A DNA stretch of 64,000 bases, from NCBI RefSeq assembly GCF_020012125.1, contig NZ_JAIFAG010000001.1, positions 124,001-188,000 of the forward strand. The letters are read 5' to 3'. The notes under the pieces were generated by a model that worked only from the letters and a program-made list of their open reading frames with translations, was not told where the DNA came from and ran no database searches. Of the stretch, positions 6,725 through 15,634 are shown one piece after another. The stretch comes from Hymenobacter psoromatis. Lineage in GTDB: Bacteria > Bacteroidota > Bacteroidia > Cytophagales > Hymenobacteraceae. How positions within the stretch are numbered: position 1 is the stretch's first letter; each line of letters starts with the position of its first letter. A program made the position numbers and the translations under genes.

Positions 6725-9700
6725 CTACAATAGGGAGCACACATCCAACTCAAACTCACGCATCTTCTCGATAAACGACTTAGGCTCAATTTGAAAGCGG
6801 CGCGAAAACATGTCTACCGCCAGCCGCTCGTGGGGCTCCACGAACTGAATTTCGAGCCGCTTCGAGCCCTTAGCGTGCTCAATGGCTTCCTGCAAGCGGT
6901 CAATCATGGGGCCGGTCACGGTGCGCAGGTCCAGCTTCACGCGCACGCCCTTGCTGAGTTTGTCAGCCACGTTGGCGAGCTGTTCCATCGTCTTAATTTT
7001 CAATTCCCACTGGTCCTGCGTACCGTAGCGCAGCTCCATTTTGCCCCGAATGAACATGGGTGGCACCTGCTCGTTGTGGTAGTTTTTGGGGTTGATGAGC
7101 GGCCCAAACTTGCTGTAGTCGTCGCGGAACAGTGCCAGATTGATGCTGGAATCGTAGTCCTCCACGTTGAACGACACCATCGGTTGCCCACTCTTGGTGG
7201 TGCGGAATAGGACGCCCGAAATCAGGCCCGCGATGTTCACGTCCTTGCCTTTCTGGTCTTCCAGCTTGTCGAGCGGGCAGGTGCAGTAGGCATCAATTTC
7301 CATGCGGTAGATGTCGAGCGGGTGGCCCGAGAGGTAGAAGCCTACCACTTCCTTTTCGCGGCGCAGCTTCTCGGTGGTGCTCCACTCGTCCAGGTCCGGC
7401 ACCTTGGGTAGGGGCGCGGCTACGGCCCCGAACGCGCTGGCCCCGAACAAGCTATGCTGCGCCGACTCCTTGGCTGCCTGATACTGCTGGCCCAGTTTCA
7501 TCGCCTTTTCGATGAGGTTCTGGTCGCCGGCCGGCGCGTCCATGAACTGCCGGCGGTTGTACTTCTCGAAGCTGTCGAACGCGCCGGCCTGGGCCAGGCT
7601 CTCCCAGGTTTTCTTGTTCACCGAGCGCAGGTTGATGCGCTTGGCAAAATCAAAAACGTCGGAGAAGGGACCCTTTTTTTGGCGCTCCTCCACCAATTCC
7701 AGTACGGCTGCCTCGCCCGCACCCTTGATGGCGGCCAGCCCGAAGCGAATCTGGTTGGCGCGCGGCACGTTGAATTTCTGCTCGCTTTCGTTCACGTCGG
7801 GCCCCAGCACAGCTACCCCCTGCTTGCGGGCCTCCTCGATAAAAAAGGTCACCTTCTTGATGTCGCCCATGTTGTTGGTGAGCACGGCGGCCATGTATTC
7901 GGCGGGGTAGTTGGCCTTCAAATACCCGGTTTGATAGGCAACTACGCTATAAGCAGCTGAGTGGGAGCGGTTAAATCCGTACTCGGCGAACTTCTCCATC
8001 ACGTCGAACACTTCACTCGCTTTCTTCGCCGGAATCTTGTGCAGCTTGCCCGCGCCCTCGATGAATTTCTCGCGCTCCAAGGCCATCTTCTTCATGTCCT
8101 TCTTACCCATTGCCCGGCGCAACAGGTCGGCCCCGCCCAGCGAATAGCCCGCCAGAATCTGCGCCGTTTGCATGATTTGCTCCTGGTACACCATAATTCC
8201 CTGGCTATAGTCCAGAATAGGCTTTAGCAGCTCGTGCGGGTACTCCACCGGCTCGCGGCCGTGCTTGCGGTTGATGAAGTCCGGGATGAACTGCATGGGG
8301 CCGGGCCGGTAGAGCGCGTTCATGGCAATGAGGTCCTCAATGTTGGTGGGTTTCAGGTCCTTGAGGTACATGCGCATGCCTTCACTTTCAAACTGGAAAG
8401 TGCCGATGGTGTCGCCGCGTTGGTAGAGCTGGTAGGTCTTCTCGTCATCGAGCGGGATGTCGTCAATATCAATCTTGAGGCCGTGGTTGCGCTCAATCAG
8501 ATTCAGCGCGTCCACAATGATGGTCAGGGTTTTAAGACCCAGAAAGTCCATCTTCAGCATCCCGGCGCTCTCAATTACCTTGCCGTCGAACTGCGTGATG
8601 AGCAGGTCCGAGTCTTTGGAAGTCGAGACGGGGATATACTTGGTAATATCATCTGGCGCGATGATGATGCCCGCCGCGTGAATGCCAGTGTTGCGCACCG
8701 AGCCTTCGAGGCGCTCGGCCAGGGCCAGAATCTGGCCCTTGAGGTCGCTCTGGTCGGCGCGGATGGCGGCTAGCTCGGGTACATCGCGGAAGGCTCCGGC
8801 CAGGGTAGTGCCGGGCTTTTCGGGCACGAGCTTGGCAATCTCGTTGGCGGCGGGTAGGGGCAACTCCAAGGCCCGCGCCACGTCCTTGATAGAACTTTTG
8901 GCGGCCATCGTGCCGAAAGTGATAATTTGCGCCACCTGCGTTTTGCCGTATTTCTGCACCACGTAGTCAATGACTTTCTGGCGGTTCACATCGTCAAAGT
9001 CAATGTCGATATCGGGCATCGACACGCGCTCCGGGTTCAAAAAGCGCTCGAACAGCAGCGAGTACTTAATGGGGTCAATGTTGGTGATGCCCACGCAGTA
9101 GGCCACTGCCGAGCCGGCTGCCGAGCCGCGGCCTGGCCCCACGGCCACGCCCATGCTTCGGCCCTTGTTGATAAAGTCCTGGGTAATCAGAAAATAGCCC
9201 GCAAAGCCCATTGTCTGGATGATGCGCAGCTCGTAGTTCAGGCGCTCCTCCACCTCGGCCGTGCGCTCGGAGTAGCGCGGCTTGGGGCCTTCAAACGCGC
9301 CTTTGAAAGTGAGCTCGCGCAGGTAGTCGTCGGCGTTGGCAAACTGGGGGGGTAGGGGGAAGTTGGGCAGCAGGATATCGCGCGCCAGCTTGGGCGGCGT
9401 AATCTTATCCACAATTTCGTTCGTGTTATCCACACTCGCCGGTACGTCGGCGAAGAGCGCGTTCATCTGCGCCTGGCTCTTGAAAAAGAACTGGTCGTTG
9501 GCGAAGCCGAAGCGGCGCTTGCGCTGCTTCGGCGGCTTTTGCAGCTCCTCATCGATGCGGGCCAGCATCCGGCGGGCATTCTCGTCGTAGCTGTGGGCGG
9601 CTTTCAGGTTGTCGAGGGTGTCGTAGTGTACGCGCTGGTCGGCGGTGAGCACGGTGTAGTAGTTCGTCTCGAAATCACCGACCGGGATGCTGCGCTCCTC

Positions 9701-10411
9701 GGCCGTGTTCACGCACAGCAGCAGGTCGTGGGCCGCGTAGTCGGTCTGGTCCACGTAGTGCGAGTCGTTGGTGCAGATAACCTTAACGTTGTACTTCTTT
9801 GCCAGCCGCAGCAGCACCTGGTTCACGTCCTCCTGGCTCTTGCCGGTGCCGTCGAAGTTCATCAGCCCGTGCCGCTGAATCTCGATGTAGTAGTCCTCGC
9901 CAAACACGTCGAGCCACCATTTCAGCAGCTCCTCGGCCCGCTCCTCACTCTCGAATAAAATGGCCTGCGGCACCTCGGCGCCGATGCAGCACGAGGTGGC
10001 AATCAGGCCCTCGTGGTACTGCATCAGCAGCTCTTTATCAATGCGCGGGAACTTGGAGTACACGCCCTCGATGAAGCTCATCGAGCAGAGCTTGCTCAGG
10101 TTGTGGTAGCCGGCCTGGTCCTTAGCCAGCAGCAGCTGATGGTAGCGGTTGTCCTTTTCGCCTTTTTCGCGCAAAAAGGATTTCTTGTGGCGGTCGGCCA
10201 CCAGGTAAAACTCGCAGCCCACAATGGGCTTCACGTTGTACTTATTGGCCTCGGCCACGAAGTTGAAGGCCCCGAACATGTTGCCGTGGTCGGTGAGGGC
10301 CACGGCGGGCATGCCGTCGGCCTGGGCCTTCTTCATGAGGGCCGAAATGCTGGCCTGGCCGTCGAGCAGCGAATATTGGGTGTGAGAATGCAGGTGGGAG
10401 AAAACGGGCAT
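6725..10411 (-). CDS. dnaE: DNA polymerase III subunit alpha
   Basis: A 1228-residue replicative polymerase. The N-terminal PHP domain (HLHSHTQYSLLDG...ALTDHGNMFGA) keeps its metal-binding histidines. The polymerase domain carries the catalytic PDIDIDFDD motif and GPGRGSAAGS. The fingers and helix-hairpin-helix regions follow, then an OB-fold (VNIAGLISGV...VEDYDSSI) and a C-terminal domain. Its length suits the DnaE1 group of Bacteroidota. The start is ATG at 10411, with a TATCTTTA -7-like box 27 nt upstream. This is the essential chromosomal replicase subunit and a good marker that this is core chromosome. Confidence 0.97.
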   Translation of the reverse strand: MPVFSHLHSHTQYSLLDGQASISALMKKAQADGMPAVALTDHGNMFGAFNFVAEANKYNVKPIVGCEFYLVADRHKKSFLREKGEKDNRYHQLLLAKDQAGYHNLSKLCSMSFIEGVYSKFPRIDKELLMQYHEGLIATSCCIGAEVPQAILFESEERAEELLKWWLDVFGEDYYIEIQRHGLMNFDGTGKSQEDVNQVLLRLAKKYNVKVICTNDSHYVDQTDYAAHDLLLCVNTAEERSIPVGDFETNYYTVLTADQRVHYDTLDNLKAAHSYDENARRMLARIDEELQKPPKQRKRRFGFANDQFFFKSQAQMNALFADVPASVDNTNEIVDKITPPKLARDILLPNFPLPPQFANADDYLRELTFKGAFEGPKPRYSERTAEVEERLNYELRIIQTMGFAGYFLITQDFINKGRSMGVAVGPGRGSAAGSAVAYCVGITNIDPIKYSLLFERFLNPERVSMPDIDIDFDDVNRQKVIDYVVQKYGKTQVAQIITFGTMAAKSSIKDVARALELPLPAANEIAKLVPEKPGTTLAGAFRDVPELAAIRADQSDLKGQILALAERLEGSVRNTGIHAAGIIIAPDDITKYIPVSTSKDSDLLITQFDGKVIESAGMLKMDFLGLKTLTIIVDALNLIERNHGLKIDIDDIPLDDEKTYQLYQRGDTIGTFQFESEGMRMYLKDLKPTNIEDLIAMNALYRPGPMQFIPDFINRKHGREPVEYPHELLKPILDYSQGIMVYQEQIMQTAQILAGYSLGGADLLRRAMGKKDMKKMALEREKFIEGAGKLHKIPAKKASEVFDVMEKFAEYGFNRSHSAAYSVVAYQTGYLKANYPAEYMAAVLTNNMGDIKKVTFFIEEARKQGVAVLGPDVNESEQKFNVPRANQIRFGLAAIKGAGEAAVLELVEERQKKGPFSDVFDFAKRINLRSVNKKTWESLAQAGAFDSFEKYNRRQFMDAPAGDQNLIEKAMKLGQQYQAAKESAQHSLFGASAFGAVAAPLPKVPDLDEWSTTEKLRREKEVVGFYLSGHPLDIYRMEIDAYCTCPLDKLEDQKGKDVNIAGLISGVLFRTTKSGQPMVSFNVEDYDSSINLALFRDDYSKFGPLINPKNYHNEQVPPMFIRGKMELRYGTQDQWELKIKTMEQLANVADKLSKGVRVKLDLRTVTGPMIDRLQEAIEHAKGSKRLEIQFVEPHERLAVDMFSRRFQIEPKSFIEKMREFELDVCSLL

Positions 10412-10437
10412 GGCGGGCAGCGGAAACGGTTATCGGG

Positions 10438-10445
10438 TAAAGATA
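10438..10445 (-). promoter_or_regulatory. -7-like element upstream of dnaE (TATCTTTA)
   Basis: The minus strand reads TATCTTTA, one base from TAnnTTTG, 27 nt before the dnaE start. The same variant is found upstream of the desaturase gene at 10722, and TACCTTTA lies upstream of the amidohydrolase gene. Confidence 0.4.
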
Positions 10446-10538
10446 CAACCGCTCGCGGGGGGTGGAAAAGTTTGTTTTTCTCGAAATTTTCGGGTATGCG
10501 GCGCGAAAAACCCGTGGGTTTTTGGCGCGGCCGCTCCG

Positions 10539-10546
10539 TATCTTTA
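10539..10546 (+). promoter_or_regulatory. -7-like element upstream of the first desaturase gene (TATCTTTA)
   Basis: TATCTTTA lies on the plus strand in the 310-nt gap between dnaE and the desaturase gene at 10722, which would leave a leader of about 170 nt. A hairpin (AAAAACCC/GGGTTTTT with flanking GCGC, about 10501-10528) sits just upstream and could insulate the two divergent units. Nothing else is seen in 10412-10721. Confidence 0.4.
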
Positions 10547-10721
10547 CCGGAGCTGGAACTACTTTAAGTTCTCTGCCTTTATCTTAACAGTATCTGCTCG
10601 CCGCGTGCGTGTTGGTGGACGCTGGGGCCACCACTGGCCCGCCGCTGAGCCGCGTTTGGTTTCCGGGCCACACTGCTGGTCCGCCTACCCCGGCCCCGGC
10701 CGGTTTCCCTATCCCACCTGT

Positions 10722-11810
10722 ATGAAAGTACTCGCCGCCTCGACCGACCCGGTGTATTGCCGGCCGGCGGCTCCCTCGGCGCTACACCGTGGGCTGAGCT
10801 GCTACTTGCAGGACGAGCGCGACATGCCCTTTGCCTACCTCTGCCTCAAAATAACGGTTACCATGCTGCCGCTGGCGGTGTTGCTGTTCGTGCCAGCGCT
10901 GCGCGGGGCGTGGTGGTGGGCCACTTTCGGGCTGTTTTTCTTCTTTAGCAATGCGCGCTACAAGGGGCCGTTTGGGCTGATGCTGCACTGCACTAGCCAC
11001 CGGGTGCTGTTCAAGAAAAAACATAACTGGCTGAACCAGTACATTCCGTGGGTGCTGGCCCCGCTGTTTGGTCAAACGCCGGAGTCGTACTTCGTGCACC
11101 ACATGGGGATGCACCACCCCGAAAACAACCTGCCCGACGACCAAAGCTCCACCATGTACTACCAGCGCGACTCGCTGGGCGGGTTTCTGCGCTACGTCAG
11201 CGATTTTCTGGCGCTGGGCGCGGTGCGGCTGGCGGGCTACTTCACGCGGCGCAATAAGCCAACTTTACGCTTGCGGCTGCTGCGCGGCGAGCTGCTGTAT
11301 GTGGGGCTCACCGCAGCGCTGGCCTTCGTGAACCTGCCAGCCACGCTGGCTGTGTTCGTGGTACCACTTGTCTTGTCGCGGGTTATTATGATGTTGGGCA
11401 ACTGGGCGCAGCACGCCTTCGTGGCCGCCGACAGCCCCGACAACTGCTACACCAACAGCGTGACCTGCATCAATACCAGCTACAACCACAAGTGCTGGAA
11501 CGACGGCTACCACATCAGCCACCACCTCAAGCCAGCCCTGCACTGGACCGACCACCCCGCGCACTTTCGCAAAAACCTGGCTCTGTACGCCGAGAACGAG
11601 GCCATTGTCTTCGATGGCATCCACTTTCTGCACATCTTTTTCTTTCTGATGGGTAAGCGCTACGACCTGCTGGCCCGCCACTTCGTGGAGTTGCGCCCTA
11701 CCCCCCGCACCGAGACTGAAGTCACGGCCCTGCTGCGGGCCCGCACCCAGCGCATTGGCCGGGCGGCGGTAGTGGTTGAAGAAGGTGCGCCGAGCTACGC
11801 GGCGGCGTGA
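10722..11810 (+). CDS. Membrane fatty acid desaturase family protein
   Basis: A 362-residue integral membrane di-iron protein. Histidine clusters of the desaturase/hydroxylase superfamily are visible: HCTSH at 89-93, HHMGMHH at 126-132, and YNHKCWNDGYHISHHL near 265-280. Hydrophobic segments lie at about 45-75, 105-118 and 190-225. The HxxxHH-type clusters bind the two irons that activate O2 for C-H oxidation of a lipid chain. The substrate is not evident: the spacing differs from the second desaturase in this window (18830-19894), so it may act on another lipid. ATG 10722 is chosen because the upstream frame is low-complexity read-through. Confidence 0.85.
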   Translation: MKVLAASTDPVYCRPAAPSALHRGLSCYLQDERDMPFAYLCLKITVTMLPLAVLLFVPALRGAWWWATFGLFFFFSNARYKGPFGLMLHCTSHRVLFKKKHNWLNQYIPWVLAPLFGQTPESYFVHHMGMHHPENNLPDDQSSTMYYQRDSLGGFLRYVSDFLALGAVRLAGYFTRRNKPTLRLRLLRGELLYVGLTAALAFVNLPATLAVFVVPLVLSRVIMMLGNWAQHAFVAADSPDNCYTNSVTCINTSYNHKCWNDGYHISHHLKPALHWTDHPAHFRKNLALYAENEAIVFDGIHFLHIFFFLMGKRYDLLARHFVELRPTPRTETEVTALLRARTQRIGRAAVVVEEGAPSYAAA

Positions 11811-11819
11811 AGGAGAATT

Positions 11820-11931
11820 AAAAAGAACGTCATGCTAACGATAAGAAGCATCTCGCTTGCGTAGCTAACTCCTAACGTTAGGATTACTCACGCGGCCAAG
11901 ATGCTTCCTTCGTCAGCATGACGTTCTTTTT
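11820..11931. repeat. Family A palindromic repeat, full copy 1
   Basis: A 112-bp imperfect palindrome. Outer arms AAAAAGAACGTCATGCT (11820-11836) and AGCATGACGTTCTTTTT (11915-11931) are perfect. Inner arms GAAGCATCT/AGATGCTTC lie at 11845-11853 and 11899-11907, and the centre is CCTAACGTTAGG. The core ATCTCGCTTGCGTAGCTAAC is shared with copies at 26724-26850 and, partly, 32503-32570. It follows the desaturase stop by 9 nt and could also act as its terminator. Confidence 0.85.
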
Positions 11932-11969
11932 TATCTCTTAATTCTTAACTAATTACTCTTAACCTTCCC

Positions 11970-12539
11970 ATGATTCCGCTCATCACCCAAACGCCGCGGC
12001 TGATGCTATTGGCCACTAGCCGGGCCCTGCTCACGGCGGAGTTGCAAAAGCCGCGCTATTTCCCCGCCCTGCTCGGCGCGGCCCTACCCCCCAGCTGGCC
12101 GCCGGCCCTGCCCGAGCGGGAAGAGGCGCTGACCCGCGCGCTGGGTGTGCTCACGGCCGGCGGCCGCGACGCGGCCGGCTGGTACGACTGGTACGTGCTG
12201 CGCAAGCCCGACGGGGCCACGCCCCGCACCCTCATCGGCACGGCCGCCTTCCTGGGCCCGCCCGATGCGGTGGGCTGCGCCGAAATCACCGGTTACCTCG
12301 TGCCTGAGTGGCGCGGCCAGGGCCTGGGCCGCGAGTTGGTGGCCGGCCTGGTGCAACAGGCCACCGCCACGGGCCAGGTGCACCTACTGGTGTCCCATGT
12401 CCCACCCGAAGACCTGATACCCCAACGCATATTATTGGCCAACGGCTTTGCCTCGATGGGTACCGACGTGGGCGGCCGCCTGCGCTTCGAGCGTGCCGTG
12501 GAGCCTACCCCCGACTTGGCGCTGCAAGCGCTCGCGTAG
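11970..12539 (+). CDS. GNAT family N-acetyltransferase (RimJ/RimL-like)
   Basis: A 189-residue GNAT protein. The N-terminus (LITQTPRLMLLATS) is typical of the RimJ/RimL branch. The acetyl-CoA-binding motif A is seen as AEITGYLVPEWRGQGLGREL (about residues 107-126), with the R/QxxGxG/A signature in RGQGLG. It transfers an acetyl group from acetyl-CoA to an amine; the acceptor cannot be told from sequence. It is flanked by the palindromic repeat upstream and a terminator downstream, so it is a single-gene unit. Confidence 0.85.
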   Translation: MIPLITQTPRLMLLATSRALLTAELQKPRYFPALLGAALPPSWPPALPEREEALTRALGVLTAGGRDAAGWYDWYVLRKPDGATPRTLIGTAAFLGPPDAVGCAEITGYLVPEWRGQGLGRELVAGLVQQATATGQVHLLVSHVPPEDLIPQRILLANGFASMGTDVGGRLRFERAVEPTPDLALQALA

Positions 12540-12565
12540 GCGGTTAGCCTGAGAAAACGAAACGC

Positions 12566-12601
12566 AAAAAGCCCGGCTTTCGCAAGGAGGCCGGGCTTTT
12601 T
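12566..12601. terminator. Bidirectional terminator
   Basis: AAAAAGCCCGGC (12566-12577) pairs perfectly with GCCGGGCTTTTT (12590-12601). It sits between the GNAT gene and the converging 40-residue protein gene. Confidence 0.88.
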
Positions 12602-12618
12602 ACTGCCAAAACAGGCAG

Positions 12619-12741
12619 TTATTTCTTCTGCGTTTTTACGCTTTTGCCCGAGGGTTTGTCCTTGATAGTGGTTTCGTTCTTGTCTTCCTTCTTCTTGGTT
12701 TCGGGGTCGGTGTGGCTGGGGGTTTTTACGGTGGTGGCCAT
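12619..12741 (-). CDS. Small highly charged protein, 40 residues
   Basis: Starting at ATG 12741 this encodes MATTVKTPSHTDPETKKKED followed by a Lys/Thr-rich tail ending KTQKK. It is hydrophilic and probably disordered, with no signal peptide. It is flanked by a terminator right after its stop. Small Lys/Glu/Thr-rich proteins of this kind are common in Cytophagales; function unknown. The longer upstream frame overlaps the eutB start and is not needed. Confidence 0.5.
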   Translation of the reverse strand: MATTVKTPSHTDPETKKKEDKNETTIKDKPSGKSVKTQKK

Positions 12742-12874
12742 GAGAATGAGAGTTGGGAAAAGGAATGTTAAGCGTTGTACGTAAAACGTGGGGGTAGGGT
12801 GGGGCCGGGCGGGCGCGGCCCGATTTAAGCGGGCCGGCGGTATCTTGCTGGCAGGCCTGCCCTTACCTGCGCTT

Positions 12875-14263
12875 ATGTCGTATCGCCACACTGTCGGCTC
12901 CCGCACCTACGTCTTTGATGACCTGAAAACGCTGCTGGCGCGGGCTACCCCCCGGCGCGCGGGCGACGAGCTGGCCGGCGTGGCCGCTGCCACCTACGAG
13001 GAGCGCGTGGCCGCCCAGTATGCCCTGGCCGATGTGCCGCTGCGCACTTTTCTGCACGAGGCGCTGGTGCCTTATGAGCAGGATGAGGTGACGCGCCTTA
13101 TCATTGACACCCACGATGCGGCGGCGTTCGCACCTATTGCTTCCTTCACGGTGGGCGAGCTGCGCGACTGGCTGGTGTCGGACGGGGCCGACGGGGTCAT
13201 GCTGGCGGCGCTGGCCCCCGGCCTCACGCCCGAAATGGCGGCCGCCGTGAGCAAGCTGCTGCGCAATCAGGAGCTGATTGCGGTGGCCCGGCGCGTGGAG
13301 GTCGTCACGCGGTTTCGCAATACGCTGGGGCTGCGCGGGCATTTGGCCACCCGCCTCCAGCCCAACCACCCCACCGACGACCCGCGCGGCATCGCGGCCA
13401 GCCTCGTCGATGGCCTGCTTTACGGTAGCGGCGATGCGGTTATCGGCATCAACCCCGCCACCGATAATACCCGGCAGGTGGGCGACCTGCTGCGCATGCT
13501 CGACGGCGTGCGCCAGCGCTACGAAATCCCAACCCAAACCTGCGTGCTGTGCCACGTCACGACTACCCTCGATTTGATAAAGCAGGGCGCGCCGGTGGAC
13601 CTTGCCTTCCAATCCATCGCTGGCACTGAGGCGGCGAATAAGAGCTTTGGTATTAGTTTGAGTTTATTGCGAGAAGCCCACGAAGCCACGTTGGCGCTGG
13701 GCCGCGGCACGCTGGGCAATAACGTGCTATACTTTGAAACCGGCCAAGGGAGCGCGCTGTCGGCCAGTGCCCACCACGGCCTCGACCAGCAAACCTGCGA
13801 GGCGCGGGCCTACGCCGTGGCCCGGCGCTTCCGGCCGCTGCTGGTCAATTCGGTGGTCGGCTTCATCGGCCCCGAATACCTTTACGACGGCAAGCAGATT
13901 ATTCGCGCCGCGCTGGAAGACCACTTTTGCGCCAAGTTGCTGGGCCTGCCGATGGGCATGGACGTGTGCTATACCAACCACGCCGAGGCCGACCAGGACG
14001 ACATGGACACCCTGCTCACGCTGCTGGGCGTGGCGGGCTGCAACTTCATCATGGGCGTGCCGGGAGCCGATGACATCATGCTCGGCTACCAGTCCACTTC
14101 CTTCCACGATGCGCTGTACCTGCGCCAGGCGCTGGGCCTGCGGCCCGCGCCCGAGTTTGCCGCCTGGCTGGTGCGGCAGGGTATTTTTGACGAGCGCGGG
14201 CACCAGCTGCCGGCCACGGCGGCGCACCTGTTGGGCCAGCTGCCGACCGCCCTGTGCGCCTGA
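12875..14263 (+). CDS. eutB: Ethanolamine ammonia-lyase large subunit
   Basis: A 462-residue protein matching the EutB TIM-barrel subunit. Recognisable segments include SDGADGVMLAALAPGLTPEM, the LNHPTDDP-like NHPTDDPRGI, YGSGDAVIGINPATDN, VLYFETGQGSALSA and the substrate/cobalamin region DVCYTNHAEADQDDMDTLL with NFIMGVPGADDIML. With EutC it forms the adenosylcobalamin-dependent lyase that splits ethanolamine into acetaldehyde and ammonia. ATG 12875 is chosen by homology to the usual EutB N-terminus. It overlaps the EutC region closely (ATG 12 nt after its stop). No eutA reactivase, shell proteins or aldehyde dehydrogenase are adjacent. Confidence 0.95.
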   Translation: MSYRHTVGSRTYVFDDLKTLLARATPRRAGDELAGVAAATYEERVAAQYALADVPLRTFLHEALVPYEQDEVTRLIIDTHDAAAFAPIASFTVGELRDWLVSDGADGVMLAALAPGLTPEMAAAVSKLLRNQELIAVARRVEVVTRFRNTLGLRGHLATRLQPNHPTDDPRGIAASLVDGLLYGSGDAVIGINPATDNTRQVGDLLRMLDGVRQRYEIPTQTCVLCHVTTTLDLIKQGAPVDLAFQSIAGTEAANKSFGISLSLLREAHEATLALGRGTLGNNVLYFETGQGSALSASAHHGLDQQTCEARAYAVARRFRPLLVNSVVGFIGPEYLYDGKQIIRAALEDHFCAKLLGLPMGMDVCYTNHAEADQDDMDTLLTLLGVAGCNFIMGVPGADDIMLGYQSTSFHDALYLRQALGLRPAPEFAAWLVRQGIFDERGHQLPATAAHLLGQLPTALCA

Positions 14264-14274
14264 TTTTACTAGCT

Positions 14275-15051
14275 ATGTCCGACCTGCCCGCGCTCCCTAC
14301 CCCTTCGCCGGAGCCCGACCCCTGGGCGGGCTTGCGTGCCTTCACGGCCGCCCGCATCGGGCTGGGCCGCAGCGGCACCAGCGTGCCATTGCGCGAGGCG
14401 CTGGCGTTTAAACTGGCTCACGCCCATGCCCGCGACGCGGTTTATTCGGAGTTGAATAAAGAACTGCCAGTCGCGTTAGGTGAGCTGGGTTTACCAGTGC
14501 TGGAAGTGCACAGCCAAGCTGCTACCCGCCCCGACTACCTGCGGCGCCCCGACCGCGGCCGGCAGCTCGATGAAGCCGGCCGCGCCCACTTGGCCGATGC
14601 CGCGGCGGGCCCTTGCGATGTGGCCCTGGTGCTGGCCGATGGCCTCTCGGCCACAGCTACAAATCAACACGCCCTACCCCTGCTGCGCCGACTAGTGCTC
14701 GCGCTACGAGGAGCCGGTTTTCGGTTGGGTCCGCTGGTGCTGGCCGAGCAGGCGCGCGTAGCCCTCGGCGACGAGGTGGGCCAACTGCTACGCGCCCGGC
14801 TGGTGCTGGTGCTCATCGGCGAGCGACCGGGTCTGAGCGCACCCGATAGCTTGGGTGCGTACTTCACCTACGGCCCCCGGCCCGGCCTCACCGACGAGGC
14901 CCGCAACTGCGTGTCGAATATCCGGCCCGGCGGCCTGAGCTACGAAGCGGCCGCCGATAAGCTCTTCTATTTACTAAACGAGGCGCTGCGGCGGCAACTC
15001 TCGGGGGTAGGGCTGAAAGATGAGTCAGGCTTGCTGGCCGAAGGGGGGTAG
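14275..15051 (+). CDS. eutC: Ethanolamine ammonia-lyase small subunit
   Basis: A 258-residue EutC. Family segments seen: ARIGLGRSGTS (about 26-36), LREALAFKLAHAHARDAVYS, HSQAATRPDYLRRPDRGRQL, CDVALVLADGLSATA, LVLIGERPGLSAPDSLGAYF and DEARNCVSNIRPGGLSY. The SLGAYFTY and ARNCVSNIR segments line the cobalamin site. It is translated 12 nt after eutB, hence the same operon, and the unit ends at a strong terminator at 15069-15113. A GTG at 14254 that overlaps eutB is an alternative start adding seven residues. Confidence 0.95.
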   Translation: MSDLPALPTPSPEPDPWAGLRAFTAARIGLGRSGTSVPLREALAFKLAHAHARDAVYSELNKELPVALGELGLPVLEVHSQAATRPDYLRRPDRGRQLDEAGRAHLADAAAGPCDVALVLADGLSATATNQHALPLLRRLVLALRGAGFRLGPLVLAEQARVALGDEVGQLLRARLVLVLIGERPGLSAPDSLGAYFTYGPRPGLTDEARNCVSNIRPGGLSYEAAADKLFYLLNEALRRQLSGVGLKDESGLLAEGG

Positions 15052-15068
15052 GAGCGGCAGGATAGCAA

Positions 15069-15113
15069 AAACGGGTTTTTATTGCTGCCACTGGCAGCAA
15101 TAAAAACCCGTTT
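15069..15113. terminator. Bidirectional terminator after eutBC
   Basis: A perfect 21-bp stem (15069-15089 with 15093-15113) around a 3-nt loop, containing ACGGGTTTTTATTG and its complement. It separates the eutBC unit from the converging DUF892 gene. Confidence 0.85.
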
Positions 15114-15154
15114 CAAAGGCTGCCACCCAACGGCGGGTAGCGCTGACAGCCTGG

Positions 15155-15634
15155 TTAGGCAGTTTCCATAATGTGGATGGCCAACTGGGTGTGCTGCTCG
15201 TCGGCTTGCTTGGCTTCGTTCACGCAGGTTTCCATGTCCTGAGCCGTCTGGCTCAGGCCGGCCCGCTTGGCGTAGGCGTGCATGGTGCCGAAGGAGGCAA
15301 TCCAGTAGTGTAGCGCCAGCTGGCCGGCGGTGATAATGCCCAGGTCGCGGGTGTAGTCGCTCTTGGCTTTCCCGCGAATGCGCTTGCTGACTTCGTAGTG
15401 AGCCTCCTGCACGGGGTTGTCAAGTTCGTCGGCTCCGCCAGCTTCTTCTATGGCCCGGTCAATGCGCGCTGTCCACTGCTTGGACGTTTCGTTGCCCTGC
15501 TTCAGGGCCGCTTTGAGCTGCTCGTGGGTTGCGTCGTCTTCGATGTCGGCGGTAGCTTTGGCGGCTATTTTGCTGCCGGTTTTCATTGCCGCTAGCCCTT
15601 GCTTAACGAGGGGTAGCAATTGGTGGTCTGCCAT
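15155..15634 (-). CDS. Ferritin-like DUF892 (YciE/YciF-type) protein
   Basis: A 159-residue all-helical protein. Four helices can be traced, with family-like segments KQGNETSKQWTARIDRAIEE, EAHYEVSKRIRGKAKSDYTRDLGII and QLALHYWIASFGTMHAYAKR, then a Glu/His-rich last helix (DMETCVNEAKQADEQHTQLA). YciE/YciF proteins have a ferritin-like fold that can bind a di-iron centre and are linked to stress responses; no enzyme activity is firmly known. Cytosolic and encoded alone. Confidence 0.85.
   Translation of the reverse strand: MADHQLLPLVKQGLAAMKTGSKIAAKATADIEDDATHEQLKAALKQGNETSKQWTARIDRAIEEAGGADELDNPVQEAHYEVSKRIRGKAKSDYTRDLGIITAGQLALHYWIASFGTMHAYAKRAGLSQTAQDMETCVNEAKQADEQHTQLAIHIMETA

Noticed and set aside
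12875..15051. A bacterial microcompartment locus around eutBC
   Set aside because: No shell-protein, EutA, EutG or EutE-like frames lie within several kb on either side.
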